A stretch of 64,000 bases of DNA, taken from assembly GCF_027925445.1 (NCBI RefSeq), contig NZ_AP027149.1:3918501-3982500 (forward strand), read 5' to 3'. Under the pieces are notes generated by a model. That model was not told the DNA's origin. It saw only the letters and a list, made by a program, of their open reading frames with translations, and ran no database searches. Position 1 is the first letter of the stretch. Each line of letters opens with the position of its first letter. Source of the stretch: Methylocystis bryophila. GTDB lineage: Bacteria; Pseudomonadota; Alphaproteobacteria; Rhizobiales; Beijerinckiaceae. Shown here piece after piece: positions 43,651 through 52,177 of this stretch. Position numbers and translations under genes: made by a program.

Positions 43651-43884
43651 GATCTCGGCCTTTCGCCGGCTCCTGGTGGAAAGGGGGTCGAAAGCCGCCC
43701 TTCGACCGAGCGCCTTATAGGTATTGCGCGGCGCCCTGTCCACGCTGGAAGCGCTCTCCTAACAGGCGGAGAGACTACTCCCCCCTAGCGCCGCTCTCAA
43801 GGGCCATTCGCCAGGGCATTCCCCGCCCTTGCGCCTCAGGCCGCGCTCGCCTAAACCGCGCCAGTTGCAAACCAGGGGGCGACC

Positions 43885-44238
43885 ATGGCGAAAACCAAGC
43901 GAATCGGGGCCGGCGCGCGGATGAGCAAGGCCGTCGTGCACGGCGATTTGATCTTCACGGCCGGGCAGGTCGCCGACAAGACCAAGGGCGAGGGCGTCTC
44001 CGAGCAGACGGCGGAGATTCTCGGCTTCATCGACGCGATCCTCGCAGAGGCCGGCTCGGAAAAGGCCAAGATTCTTTCCGCGACGATCTATCTCGCCGAC
44101 ATTTCGACCTTCTCACAGATGAACGCCGCCTGGGACGCATGGCTCGACAGGGCCAACCCCCCGGCGCGCGCGACAGTCGAGGCGAAGCTCGTCGCGCCGG
44201 AGTTCAAGGTCGAGATCGCGGTGATCGCCGCGATCTGA
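43885..44238 (+). CDS. RidA-family protein
   Basis: A 117-aa YjgF/YER057c/UK114 protein; typical RidA enzymes hydrolyse reactive enamine/imine intermediates. Block IFTAGQVADK, then AEILGFIDAILAEAG, ATIYLADI, MNAAWDAW, and PARATVEAKLVAPEFKVEIAVIA. The catalytic Arg of the canonical RidA group is present in PARATVEA. AGGGGG lies upstream of the ATG. Confidence 0.9.
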   Translation: MAKTKRIGAGARMSKAVVHGDLIFTAGQVADKTKGEGVSEQTAEILGFIDAILAEAGSEKAKILSATIYLADISTFSQMNAAWDAWLDRANPPARATVEAKLVAPEFKVEIAVIAAI

Positions 44239-44249
44239 GAAGCCCCCGC

Positions 44250-44418
44250 CTCGTCCTGAAGGCTCGCCGCCTCGTCCTGAGGGCCCGCGCAGCGGGCGTC
44301 TCGAAGGACGACGGCGCGGGTTCCTCATCCTTCGAGACGCGCCCTGCGGGCGCCCTCAGGATGAGGTTTCGAGACGCGCCCTGCGGGCGCCCTCAGGATG
44401 AGGTTTCGAGACGCGCCA
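44250..44418. repeat. BIME-like repeat cluster
   Basis: Three to four units of the CCTCATCCTTCGAGACGCGCCC / GGGCGCCCTCAGGATGAGG type in alternating orientation. The last two units (TTTCGAGACGCGCCCTGC and GGGCGCCCTCAGGATGAGG) are near-identical tandem copies. Directly followed by a RIME-like unit. Confidence 0.82.
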
Positions 44419-44419
44419 T

Positions 44420-44533
44420 AGAGCGCGATGCGAAAAAGTGGAAACCGGCTTTTCGCACAATTCGCGCTCTAAACTTTTAGAACCGATCGCGTCTTCTGCG
44501 TTCATGCGTTCGCCTGAGCGCAGCGTGATCTAG
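44420..44533. repeat. RIME-like intergenic repeat, copy 3
   Basis: GAGCGCGATGCGAAAAAGTG ... TTCGCGCTCT, then CTGCGTTCATGCG ... GCGCAGCGTGATC. It sits inside a BIME unit, whose remainder (GAGGCGCCCTCAGCATGAGG) continues at 44534 and supplies the stop codon of moeB. Confidence 0.8.
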
Positions 44534-44541
44534 AGGCGCCC

Positions 44542-45327
44542 TCAGCATGAGGATTCGAGACCCCGCCACAGCGGATTGTCCGGATCCTGTGCGTAGCGCA
44601 AGGTTTCGAAGCGCATCGCGCGCGCGTCGAAAAGCAGGAGACGGCCGACGAGCCCCTCGCCGAATCCGACGATCTCACGAATGACCTCTAGCGCCATCAA
44701 CGCGCCGACGACGCCCGTGAGCGCGCCAAGCACGCCCGCCTCCTCGCAAGCGGGAACCGTCCCCGGCTCCGGCGGATCTGGAAACAGGCAGCGATAGGAG
44801 GGGTTCTGCCGCCCGTCCGGGCCTTTTTCGAAGGGGCGCAGCGTCGTGATCTGCGCGTCGAAGCCGCCGACCGCGGCGGAAACGAGCGGGCGCTTCTCGA
44901 AAAAGCACGCATCGGAGACGAGATAGCGCGTCGCGAAATTATCGGAGCCGTCCGCGACGACGTCATAGCCCGAGACGAGCGCTCGGGCGTTCTGCGCGTC
45001 GAGCCGGAGCGCATGCGTCTCGACCGTCACATGCGGATTGAGACGCTTTATCGCCTCCGCGGCGCTCTCGACCTTGGGCCGGCCGACATCCGGCGTGCCG
45101 TGAAGGATCTGACGCTGCAAATTGGAAAGCGCGACCACGTCGTCGTCGACGACGCCGAGCGCGCCGACTCCCGCCGCCGCGAGATATTGCAGCAAAGGCG
45201 CCCCGAGGCCCCCGGCGCCCACCGCGAGAACCCGCGCGCGCTTGAGCTTTTGCTGACCGGGCCCGCCGATCTCGCGCAGCACCAGATGGCGCGCGTAACG
45301 CTCTACTTCCTCGCTTGTCAGGCTCAT
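44542..45327 (-). CDS. moeB: Molybdopterin-synthase adenylyltransferase (ThiF/MoeB family)
   Basis: Activates the MoaD (or ThiS-like) C-terminal glycine by adenylation. 261 aa. ATP site GAGGLGAPLLQYLAAAGVG (residues 37-55), VVDDDVVALSNLQRQILH, Asp in VADGSDNF, and the cysteine-bearing PGTVPACEEAGVLGAL. No rhodanese domain, so it is the short form. Thiamin or other ubiquitin-like pathways cannot be excluded. The last codons (SSC, stop) lie in a BIME fragment. Confidence 0.9.
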   Translation of the reverse strand: MSLTSEEVERYARHLVLREIGGPGQQKLKRARVLAVGAGGLGAPLLQYLAAAGVGALGVVDDDVVALSNLQRQILHGTPDVGRPKVESAAEAIKRLNPHVTVETHALRLDAQNARALVSGYDVVADGSDNFATRYLVSDACFFEKRPLVSAAVGGFDAQITTLRPFEKGPDGRQNPSYRCLFPDPPEPGTVPACEEAGVLGALTGVVGALMALEVIREIVGFGEGLVGRLLLFDARAMRFETLRYAQDPDNPLWRGLESSC

Positions 45328-45441
45328 ATCTCTTTCCGCGCCGTCTACTGACTGTACATCAATGGGTTAACGCAAATTTCACGCCTGCGGGCATAAATCT
45401 TTCAGGCGAGCGACGTTCCTGCTCGCAGGGGGGCGTTCGCG

Positions 45442-45780
45442 ATGAGCTTGCATGTTTCTCAAATGGCGCGAGTCGAATGGCCGCGCATTCTGGCGCCGCT
45501 TCTCGCCGGACTTGTTTTGGCCGCCGCCGCGCAGCAGTCAAGCGCCGCCCCCGCCGACCAGAATGTCTATACGATCGTCGACGACGGCTACGGGCTGGGC
45601 GACTGCGTGGCGCAAAGAAACGAGTGCGGCAAAGCCGTGGCGGACGCCTGGTGCGAATCCCACGGCCACGGGGTGGCGCTGGCCTATGGCTCCGCGTCGG
45701 AAGTGACCGGGGCGATCAAGACCGCAGCGATAACGCCAGCCGCCCGGGAGACCGACGCCATGGTGCGCTGCTCGGATTGA
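45442..45780 (+). CDS. Small secreted protein, unknown function
   Basis: A 112-aa protein with a signal peptide (cut near AQQSSAAPA, residue 36) and a mature part of about 76 residues with four cysteines (GDCVAQRNECG, ADAWCES, MVRCSD), so probably disulfide-bonded in the periplasm. The pattern DGYGLGDCV followed by AWCESHGHG is distinctive, but I cannot name a family. GGGGGG lies upstream of the ATG. Divergent from moeB. Confidence 0.7.
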   Translation: MSLHVSQMARVEWPRILAPLLAGLVLAAAAQQSSAAPADQNVYTIVDDGYGLGDCVAQRNECGKAVADAWCESHGHGVALAYGSASEVTGAIKTAAITPAARETDAMVRCSD

Positions 45781-45943
45781 GCCGCCGCAAATTGCGCCCT
45801 CCGAGCGCGTCCTATCGGGACGGAACTTGCAGAACTCACGGCGTTTGGCGGAGCCGGGCAGTGGTTGCTCGACGGCCGACGCCGCTGCGGCGAGCGCGAC
45901 CGCGTGTGTCTTGGGTCTCTTCGGCTCGGCCTCGGTGGAACCC

Positions 45944-46669
45944 TCATCGACCGCGGAAATTCGTTGGATCCGTCGCAACGATCGGCCGATCGCCATGATT
46001 GGGTCTTATCGCGCGTTCGACTTCGGCGAGGACGCGCCGGGTCCCGCGGCCCAAGTCGCGGGCTTCGGCAAGCGTCCGAAAGTCGGAAATGGCGTGGGGG
46101 CAAGCCTTGCTCCCTTCGAAAACGCGCACGCCCTCGTCCGTAACGACGACGTCGCCTTCTCGCAGCGTCGCGTCCTGCATCAAAGCCTGGGTGGAGTCCG
46201 AAACCTCCGCGCAAAATTGTGCGCCTCCCGAGGAGGCTTGCTGGCGCGGCGCGGGGACTCTCTGCGCCGCTCCGAGCGAGGCGACGCGCATGTCAATCCC
46301 CTCGGCGCCACCGGACAGGATCACCAGCGTGCGGCCCTTTTTAGCGGAACTGCTGTAGACGTAGCTGTAATCCAGCGGAGACAGCACGCTCTGGATGAGT
46401 TCGTCGACGGAGCCCGCGAAGCGACCCGAGATCGGCAGGTCGAGGCTGACGGATGAGCGATAGCTGAGCCCGATGGAGTCCTTCAACGCGGCGAGCAAAT
46501 CCGCGATCGACGCGCCATCGGCCTCGACTCGCAGGGCTCTCGCGTCGCCGGTGACGCGAATGGCCGCCTGCGCGCAAGGCGCCGAGGTCAACGCCACGCC
46601 GAGCGCGGCCGCCGCGACGAGACGAGCTCCGCTCCAAAACACGGCGTATCTTTGCAGGAAACCGCCCAT
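45944..46669 (-). CDS. Secreted protein with STN-like domain
   Basis: A 241-aa protein. Signal peptide to about residue 35, then an STN-like domain (about 38-118: IADLLAALKDSIGLSYRSS, SVDELIQSVLSPLDYSYVY, LVILSGG), normally found at the N-terminus of secretins and TonB receptors. Here it stands alone, followed by a region with two cysteines (FCAEVSD, ACPHAIS). Could be a sensor or adaptor at the outer membrane or periplasm. GGAG lies upstream of the ATG. Confidence 0.65.
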   Translation of the reverse strand: MGGFLQRYAVFWSGARLVAAAALGVALTSAPCAQAAIRVTGDARALRVEADGASIADLLAALKDSIGLSYRSSVSLDLPISGRFAGSVDELIQSVLSPLDYSYVYSSSAKKGRTLVILSGGAEGIDMRVASLGAAQRVPAPRQQASSGGAQFCAEVSDSTQALMQDATLREGDVVVTDEGVRVFEGSKACPHAISDFRTLAEARDLGRGTRRVLAEVERAIRPNHGDRPIVATDPTNFRGR

Positions 46670-46911
46670 CCATCCGCTCCAGCCCCGCCACAGTCTTGGC
46701 GCGCCCCCTCTTCCCTCGGGGGCGAGGGGCGGGCAACGGGCGATCGGCTCGCCCGCTGAGCTGACGATATAGGTCAGGACGAGCCGGGAGAAACCCGGTC
46801 GTCGCCAAATTTTCCTATAGTTACCGCCGCTTCAAGAGACAAAGAGAGAAACGCAGCCGGCGCGAACGCCAGCAGCGCCGTTGGAACCCTGCGAGTCGAG
46901 GCCGCTGCCCG

Positions 46912-47172
46912 TCACAAAAGAAACGGGGCTGGTCGGGAGCGCTCGGCCGGCGCCGCCTGCGCCTCTCGCCTTGCGACGAGGCGCGTGACGAAATCCTCGC
47001 AGCGTTCGCGCATGCATTTTTCAGAGCACGCGTGCTCATAGTGCTCGCGGAGGACTGACAGGCTATGCTCGGTCAATTCCTCTATGCCCATGGAGCGGTA
47101 GGCGGGCTCCATCGCCGCCGCGCGCGCGAGTATCGCGTCTATTTTCTGTCGTTCCTTGGCCAGATCGCACAT
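46912..47172 (-). CDS. Small Cys-containing protein, unknown function
   Basis: An 86-aa soluble protein: N-terminal CDLAKERQKIDAIL, a helical centre, then CSEKCMRERCEDF (three Cys in CxxxC-x4-C spacing), which could bind metal or form disulfides. GGAGAG precedes the ATG. Not recognised. Confidence 0.55.
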   Translation of the reverse strand: MCDLAKERQKIDAILARAAAMEPAYRSMGIEELTEHSLSVLREHYEHACSEKCMRERCEDFVTRLVARREAQAAPAERSRPAPFLL

Positions 47173-47764
47173 TTTTTCTCTCCAAAGCTTCGACCCACTG
47201 CGCCGGACCTTTCCTTCGACGGCGCCGCTGGGCGGTCACTCCTCACCGATTCGCCGACGTCCAAGTCAGCGGGCGAGAGATCGGAGGTTCCAGGGAGCAG
47301 GACCGTTCGGGTTACTCCTTGCGCGAGCTTCGCGCCTCCGTGCGGCTTAAACGATCCGTTTTTTGCAACCATAGTCAAGAGACAAGCCCATATGTTGGAA
47401 ACATTGTTAGCTATTTTCATAGAAACGTTCCAGACATAAGCTTGCAATTGCCTCATATATAAGAATAATTACAACTATATTATCCAGCCTGATCAATCAG
47501 ATGAGATGCTATCTGGAAAACATACAAGGTAACGGATTGGAATTTTTGCAAAGAAAATTCGAGTCTTCGCTATTGATCGAGATGTCTAGCGCCGTTAGAC
47601 GTTGTTGAAGACGCTTGGCATGAAGACACGAATGGCGTTAGCAAGCTGATCAAGAAAGCGCCAACGCTGATCCATGCTGAATTGAATAAATGCGACCCAG
47701 GAGATGGGGCGTCGGAGAGGACTGACCCGACGCCCAGGCGGCGAGGAGAGCGAGGGAGACTGCA
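47173..47764. other. 592-bp gap with lower GC, no supported gene
   Basis: GC falls clearly between about 47400 and 47640 (runs such as CTCATATATAAGAATAATTAC). Frames are short and lack starts. A coding-like stretch (DVVEDAWHEDTNGVSKLIKKA in pieces, about 47600-47700) may be a decayed gene, perhaps transferred. No RNA gene visible. Confidence 0.4.
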
Positions 47765-48085
47765 ATGTTCATGGCTTCAAACCGGTTCAAGATACCGAGC
47801 GGAGGAGAGAGCGCATTCGAAAAGATGAAGGCCGATGAACATGCTCGGCTTCGCTTTGCGCCCGGACTTATCAGTCTACGCTTCGATCGGGGGCAGATGA
47901 TGGAGAGCGAGACGCTTTATTTTCGGATCACGATCTGGAACAGGGAGGATGATTTTCTCGCCTGGCGGATTTCCGAGCCAATCCACGAGAATGTGGATCG
48001 CGCGACGGGCGACGTTCGGCCCTGCGGAAGCCGATCTGCGTTGCAAGACCTTGAGAAGAAATTCTCAAAGGAAACCCGGCATTAG
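47765..48085 (+). CDS. Antibiotic biosynthesis monooxygenase (ABM)-like domain protein
   Basis: A 106-aa protein matching the ABM/HmoA pattern: MASNRFKIPSGGESAFEK, PGLISLRFDRG, FRITIWNREDDFLAWRIS. ABM proteins include heme-degrading monooxygenases; catalytic residues are not obvious. GGGAGA lies upstream. The stop TAG is the first part of a palindromic repeat (TAGAGCATGTCACGG). Confidence 0.65.
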   Translation: MFMASNRFKIPSGGESAFEKMKADEHARLRFAPGLISLRFDRGQMMESETLYFRITIWNREDDFLAWRISEPIHENVDRATGDVRPCGSRSALQDLEKKFSKETRH

Positions 48086-48262
48086 AGCATGTCACGGAAA
48101 AGTGCGAAGCGGTTCTCCGGTCATGACATGCTCTAACTTTCTGACTTGGCGCGACGCGAAAAAGTGGAAACCGGTTTTTCGCACAAGTCGCGCTTTAAAC
48201 TTTTAGAATCGATCACGTTTTCTGCTTTTGAGCGATTCCGCTCAAACGCATCGCGATCTAGC
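48084..48262. repeat. Two adjacent intergenic palindromes (RIME-like copy 4)
   Basis: First palindrome: AGAGCATGTCACGGAAAAG ... GGTCATGACATGCTCT (48084-48133). Then a RIME unit: GCGACGCGAAAAAGTGG ... TCGCGCTTTAAAC and TTTTGAGCGATTCCGCTCAAA (48147-48262). Bases 48263-48340 lead into the peroxiredoxin gene. Confidence 0.78.
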
Positions 48263-48340
48263 GCTTTTCGCTCGAACGGCATCGACCGAGCGAATTCTTC
48301 TTCGCTCTCGATCTGCTCGGCGCAGGAAAAGGAGGACGGG

Positions 48341-48916
48341 ATGCTCGGGATTGGCGACAGGCTGCCTGCTTTCAAAGTCATCGGCGTGAAGCCGGGATTC
48401 AACGAGGTCGAAGAGGCCGGAGAACAGGCTTTCGAAACCATCACCGCGGAAAGCTTCGCAAGGCAATGGAAGATAATCTTCTTCTATCCCAAGGACTTCA
48501 CATTTGTTTGTCCGACCGAAATCGCCGAATTCGCGCGGCTCGCGCAGGACTTCGCAAAGCGCAACGCCGTGGTGCTCGGAGGCTCGATCGACAATGAATT
48601 CGTGAAGCTCGCCTGGCGTCGTGCTCATAAGGATCTTAACAAGCTGCCGATCTGGCAGTTCGCCGACTCCAAGGGAGAGCTCATTGACGGTCTCGGCATT
48701 CGCTCGCCTGCGGGTGTCGCCCATCGCGTCACCTTCATCGTGGACCCGCAGAACGTCATTCAGCACGTATACGCGACCAATCTCGATGTGGGCCGCGCGC
48801 CGCAGGACACTTTGCGAGTTTTGGACGCTTTGCAGACCGGAAGTCTCTGCGCTTGCAACCGGCCGGTGGGGGGTGAGGTCTTAGATCCCCCCGGGGCAGA
48901 CAAGCGGGTCGCCTGA
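48341..48916 (+). CDS. ahpC: AhpC-type peroxiredoxin (three-cysteine form)
   Basis: A 191-aa 2-Cys peroxiredoxin reducing hydrogen peroxide and organic peroxides. Peroxidatic Cys57 in FTFVCPTEI, Arg in VAHRVTFIVDP, and a C-terminal pair Cys170/Cys172 in SLCACNRPVGG. This LCACN tail is that of the mycobacterial AhpC type, which uses all three cysteines and is reduced by AhpD; no ahpD is next to it here. AAAGGAGG lies 6 bases before the ATG. Confidence 0.9.
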   Translation: MLGIGDRLPAFKVIGVKPGFNEVEEAGEQAFETITAESFARQWKIIFFYPKDFTFVCPTEIAEFARLAQDFAKRNAVVLGGSIDNEFVKLAWRRAHKDLNKLPIWQFADSKGELIDGLGIRSPAGVAHRVTFIVDPQNVIQHVYATNLDVGRAPQDTLRVLDALQTGSLCACNRPVGGEVLDPPGADKRVA

Positions 48917-49112
48917 CGCGGCGCCTGCAAAGCCCGTCCAAGCCATCCATCGCCAACATTTCCTGACAGCGCGGATCGCATTCTCCCGCGCTTTGCCCTC
49001 ACTCTACGGAGCTGCCGCCTTCCCCCCCTTGTATCTTTCTGCGCTGCACCCATAATCGCGTCCCAGCCCGCGCTGGCGCAAGGAGCCGCGCTTTTTTGAG
49101 GAAGGCCGCCCC

Positions 49113-50558
49113 TTGTTGACCCGAAGCCGCTCCGTCTATTTCTCGCGAAAATCCATCCATCTGGTCATCGCCGAGAACGACGCCGAGGAAAACGGACTGA
49201 AGCGCGCGCTCGGCTGGGCCTCGCTGATGGCGATGGGCATCGGCGGCATCATCGGCGCTGGAATTTTCGTGCTGACAGGACAAGCCGCCGCGGATTATGC
49301 GGGGCCGGGGGTGACCATCTCCTTCCTGCTCTCGGGTCTCGCCTGCACCTTCGTGGCGCTCTGCTACGCGGAGCTTGCCGCGTTGATCCCCGCGGCGGGC
49401 AGCACTTACACCTACACCTATGTCACGCTCGGCGAGATCTTCGCCTGGATCATCGGTTGGAACCTCGTGCTCGAATATGCAGCCGGCGCCGCGACGGTCG
49501 CGGTCGGTTGGGCCGGCTATTTCAACCGCGTGATGCAGGGCCTCGGCATTCATCTGCCGGAGGCGCTCACCTCGGCCTATTTCGCCAACGCACACAGCAT
49601 CGGCGGGACGCACGGGGTCTTCAACGTTCCGGCGGCGGCGATCATCTTGCTGCTGACGGCCCTACTGATGCGCGGCACGAGCGAATCCTCGTTCTTCAAC
49701 AACATCATCGTCGTCATCAAGGTGATGGTGGTGCTGGTCGTCATCTTCGTCGGCGCCGCGCATGTGGACGCCGCCAATTGGACCCCGCTGATCCCCGAGA
49801 ACACCGACCATTTCGGCCACTTCGGCTGGAGCGGCGTCGTGCGCGGCGCCTCGGTCGTCTTCTTCGCCTATATCGGCTTCGACGGCGTCTCGACCGCGGC
49901 GCAGGAAGCGCATACGCCGCAACGCGACGTGCCCATCGGCATATTGGGCTCGCTCGTGATCTGCACGATCCTCTATGTCGCCGTCGCGGCGGTCGCCACG
50001 GGCGTCGTGAGCTACAAGGAGCTCGGCGTGCCGGACCCGATGGCGCTCGTGATGGACAGGACCGGCGTCGCCTGGCTCTCCTGGGTCGTCAAGCTGGGCG
50101 CGATTGCCGGTCTTACGACGGCGATCCTCCTGCTGCTCTTCGGGCAGACGCGCATCTTCTATGCGATGGCGCAGGACGGCCTGCTGCCGAAGGTCTTCGC
50201 CGCCGTCCACCCCGTTTGGCGCACGCCGGCCGTGAGCCAGGCGCTGGTCGGCGTCTTCGTCGCGCTTGCGGCGGGGCTGTTTCCCATCAACATTCTCGAC
50301 GAGATGGTGAGCATCGGCACGCTCGCGGCTTTCGCGTTGGTCTGCGGCGCCGTGCTGCATCTGCGCCGCTCGCAGCCGGATATGCATCGTCCTTTCCGGG
50401 CGCCGGGCATCCCCGCAATGCCGCTGCTCGGGATCGCCTCCTGCCTCGCGCTGATGGTCGCTCTGCCGCTCGAGACCTGGCTGCGGCTCATCGTGTGGAC
50501 CGCGATCGGGATGGCGATATATTTCTTCTATGGCGTCAAGCACGCGAAGCGCGCGTGA
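49113..50558 (+). CDS. APC-family amino acid permease
   Basis: A 481-aa polytopic transporter with about 12 helices, resembling the cationic amino acid transporter branch (YfnA-like). First helix has the substrate loop GIGGIIGAGIFVLTG; helix 3 AGSTYTYTYVTLGEIFAWIIGW; helix 6 FFAYIGFDGVSTAAQE. TTG start with GAGGAAGG 5 bases upstream. Overlaps the photolyase start by 29 bases, suggesting co-transcription. Confidence 0.88.
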   Translation: MLTRSRSVYFSRKSIHLVIAENDAEENGLKRALGWASLMAMGIGGIIGAGIFVLTGQAAADYAGPGVTISFLLSGLACTFVALCYAELAALIPAAGSTYTYTYVTLGEIFAWIIGWNLVLEYAAGAATVAVGWAGYFNRVMQGLGIHLPEALTSAYFANAHSIGGTHGVFNVPAAAIILLLTALLMRGTSESSFFNNIIVVIKVMVVLVVIFVGAAHVDAANWTPLIPENTDHFGHFGWSGVVRGASVVFFAYIGFDGVSTAAQEAHTPQRDVPIGILGSLVICTILYVAVAAVATGVVSYKELGVPDPMALVMDRTGVAWLSWVVKLGAIAGLTTAILLLLFGQTRIFYAMAQDGLLPKVFAAVHPVWRTPAVSQALVGVFVALAAGLFPINILDEMVSIGTLAAFALVCGAVLHLRRSQPDMHRPFRAPGIPAMPLLGIASCLALMVALPLETWLRLIVWTAIGMAIYFFYGVKHAKRA

Positions 50559-51966
50559 AATTCCGGCGATCGTCTGGTTTCGAGACGATCTGCGGCTTTC
50601 CGACAATCCCGCGCTCAGTGAGGCCGCGGCAAGCGGGGCGCCCCTCGTCGCGCTCTATGTGCTCGACGACGCCGCGATGGGCGAGTGGCGTCTCGGCGCC
50701 GCCTCGCGCTGGTGGCTGCATTATTCGCTTGCGAGCCTTGAGGCCGACTTGGCTGCGCGCGGCGTCCCGCTGGTCCTGCGGCGCGGCTCCTCAGAACTGG
50801 CGCTCTTCTCGCTCCTTGGTGAGACGAAAGCCCAGTCCGTCTATTGGAACCGGCTCTACGAACCCTGGGCCGTGCGCCGCGACGGCGAGATCAAGGCGAG
50901 GCTTGGCGCGGAGGGCGTGAAGGCCCGCAGCTTCAACGCCTCGCTTCTCTTCGAGCCCGCGTCCCTGCGCACGGCGCAAGGCGAGCCCTACCGCGTCTTC
51001 ACGCCCTTCTGGCGGGCCTGCCTCGCCCAGCCCTCGCCGGAGCCTCCCCTGCCCGCTCCGGCTCGGCTTCGCGGCGCGCCGGCCCCCGCGAGCGAGAGCC
51101 TCGAGGACTGGGGGCTTCTGCCGACAAAGCCCGATTGGGCCGGGGGACTTCGCGAAGCCTGGAAGCCCGGAGAAAGCGAAGCGAAAGCAAAGCTATCGGA
51201 CTTCGCCAGGAAGCGCGCGGCGAAATACGGCAAAACGCGCGACGCTCTCGGCGAGGACGGCGTCTCGCGGCTTTCTCCGCATCTGCATTTCGGCGAAGTC
51301 TCGCCTCGCGAGATCTGGTGGGCCGTTAAATCTGAGGCGGGATCGGCGGCCGACGCCTATCTGCGCCAGCTCGGCTGGCGTGAGTTTTCCCGCCATCTGC
51401 TCTTCGCCAATCCGCAGCTTCCGGAGAACCCGCTCGACAAGAGCTTCGCGCGCTTTCCCTGGCGGAAGGACAGCGCCGGGCTTTCGGCTTGGCGAAAGGG
51501 CCGGACCGGCTATCCGCTCGTCGACGCCGGAATGCGCGAGCTCTGGCGAACCGGCTACATGCACAATCGCGCGCGCCTCGTCGCCGCTTCCTTCCTCATC
51601 AAGCATTTGCTGATCGACTGGCGCGAGGGCGAGGCCTGGTTCTGGGACACGCTGGTCGACGCCGATCTCGCCAACAACGCGGCGAGCTGGCAGTGGATCG
51701 CTGGCTGCGGGGCGGACGCCGCGCCCTATTTCCGGGTGTTCAACCCGACGCTGCAGGGCGAGAAGCTCGATCCGGCTGGCGCCTATGTGCGCCGTTTCGT
51801 CCCGGAGCTGGCGAAGCTCGATGCGAAATGGATTCATCGCCCCTGGGCGGCGCCGGCGACGGTTCTGGAGTCCGCCGGCGTCAGGCTCGGCGAAACCTAT
51901 CCCTTTCCGATCGTCGACCACGCCAGCGCCCGAGCGCGCGCGCTGGCGGCCTATGCGGAGCGGTGA
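50530..51966 (+). CDS. phrB: Deoxyribodipyrimidine photolyase
   Basis: Repairs UV pyrimidine dimers using light. 478 aa, class I size. N-terminal antenna domain (IVWFRDDLRLSDNPAL, residues 15-30), then FAD domain with WREFSRHLLFANP, GYPLVDAGMRELW, NNAASWQWIAGCGADAAPYFRVFNP. The ATG lies inside the permease 3' end. Confidence 0.92.
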   Translation: MASSTRSAREIPAIVWFRDDLRLSDNPALSEAAASGAPLVALYVLDDAAMGEWRLGAASRWWLHYSLASLEADLAARGVPLVLRRGSSELALFSLLGETKAQSVYWNRLYEPWAVRRDGEIKARLGAEGVKARSFNASLLFEPASLRTAQGEPYRVFTPFWRACLAQPSPEPPLPAPARLRGAPAPASESLEDWGLLPTKPDWAGGLREAWKPGESEAKAKLSDFARKRAAKYGKTRDALGEDGVSRLSPHLHFGEVSPREIWWAVKSEAGSAADAYLRQLGWREFSRHLLFANPQLPENPLDKSFARFPWRKDSAGLSAWRKGRTGYPLVDAGMRELWRTGYMHNRARLVAASFLIKHLLIDWREGEAWFWDTLVDADLANNAASWQWIAGCGADAAPYFRVFNPTLQGEKLDPAGAYVRRFVPELAKLDAKWIHRPWAAPATVLESAGVRLGETYPFPIVDHASARARALAAYAER

Positions 51967-52177
51967 GAGGGTCGTCGCCAGAGTTCTCGCCGCGGCGGCG
52001 ATTTGGGGTCTATCGGGCCGTTTGCATCGCCAACCCGCCATCCCTATAGTCCCGCGCCAAATAAGGCGGGACGCGGCGCGCTCGCGCCTCGAACGGGGAT
52101 GTTCGAGCGATAGAACGCGCCAGATCAAAATATCGGAGCGCATTCGCTCTCGTCTCGCCGCCTATGGGAAGGACAAC

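Noticed and set aside
49457..50920. 487-aa frame inside the permease and photolyase
   Set aside because: Extremely Arg-rich +1 frame shadow; the permease frame has membrane helices and family motifs.
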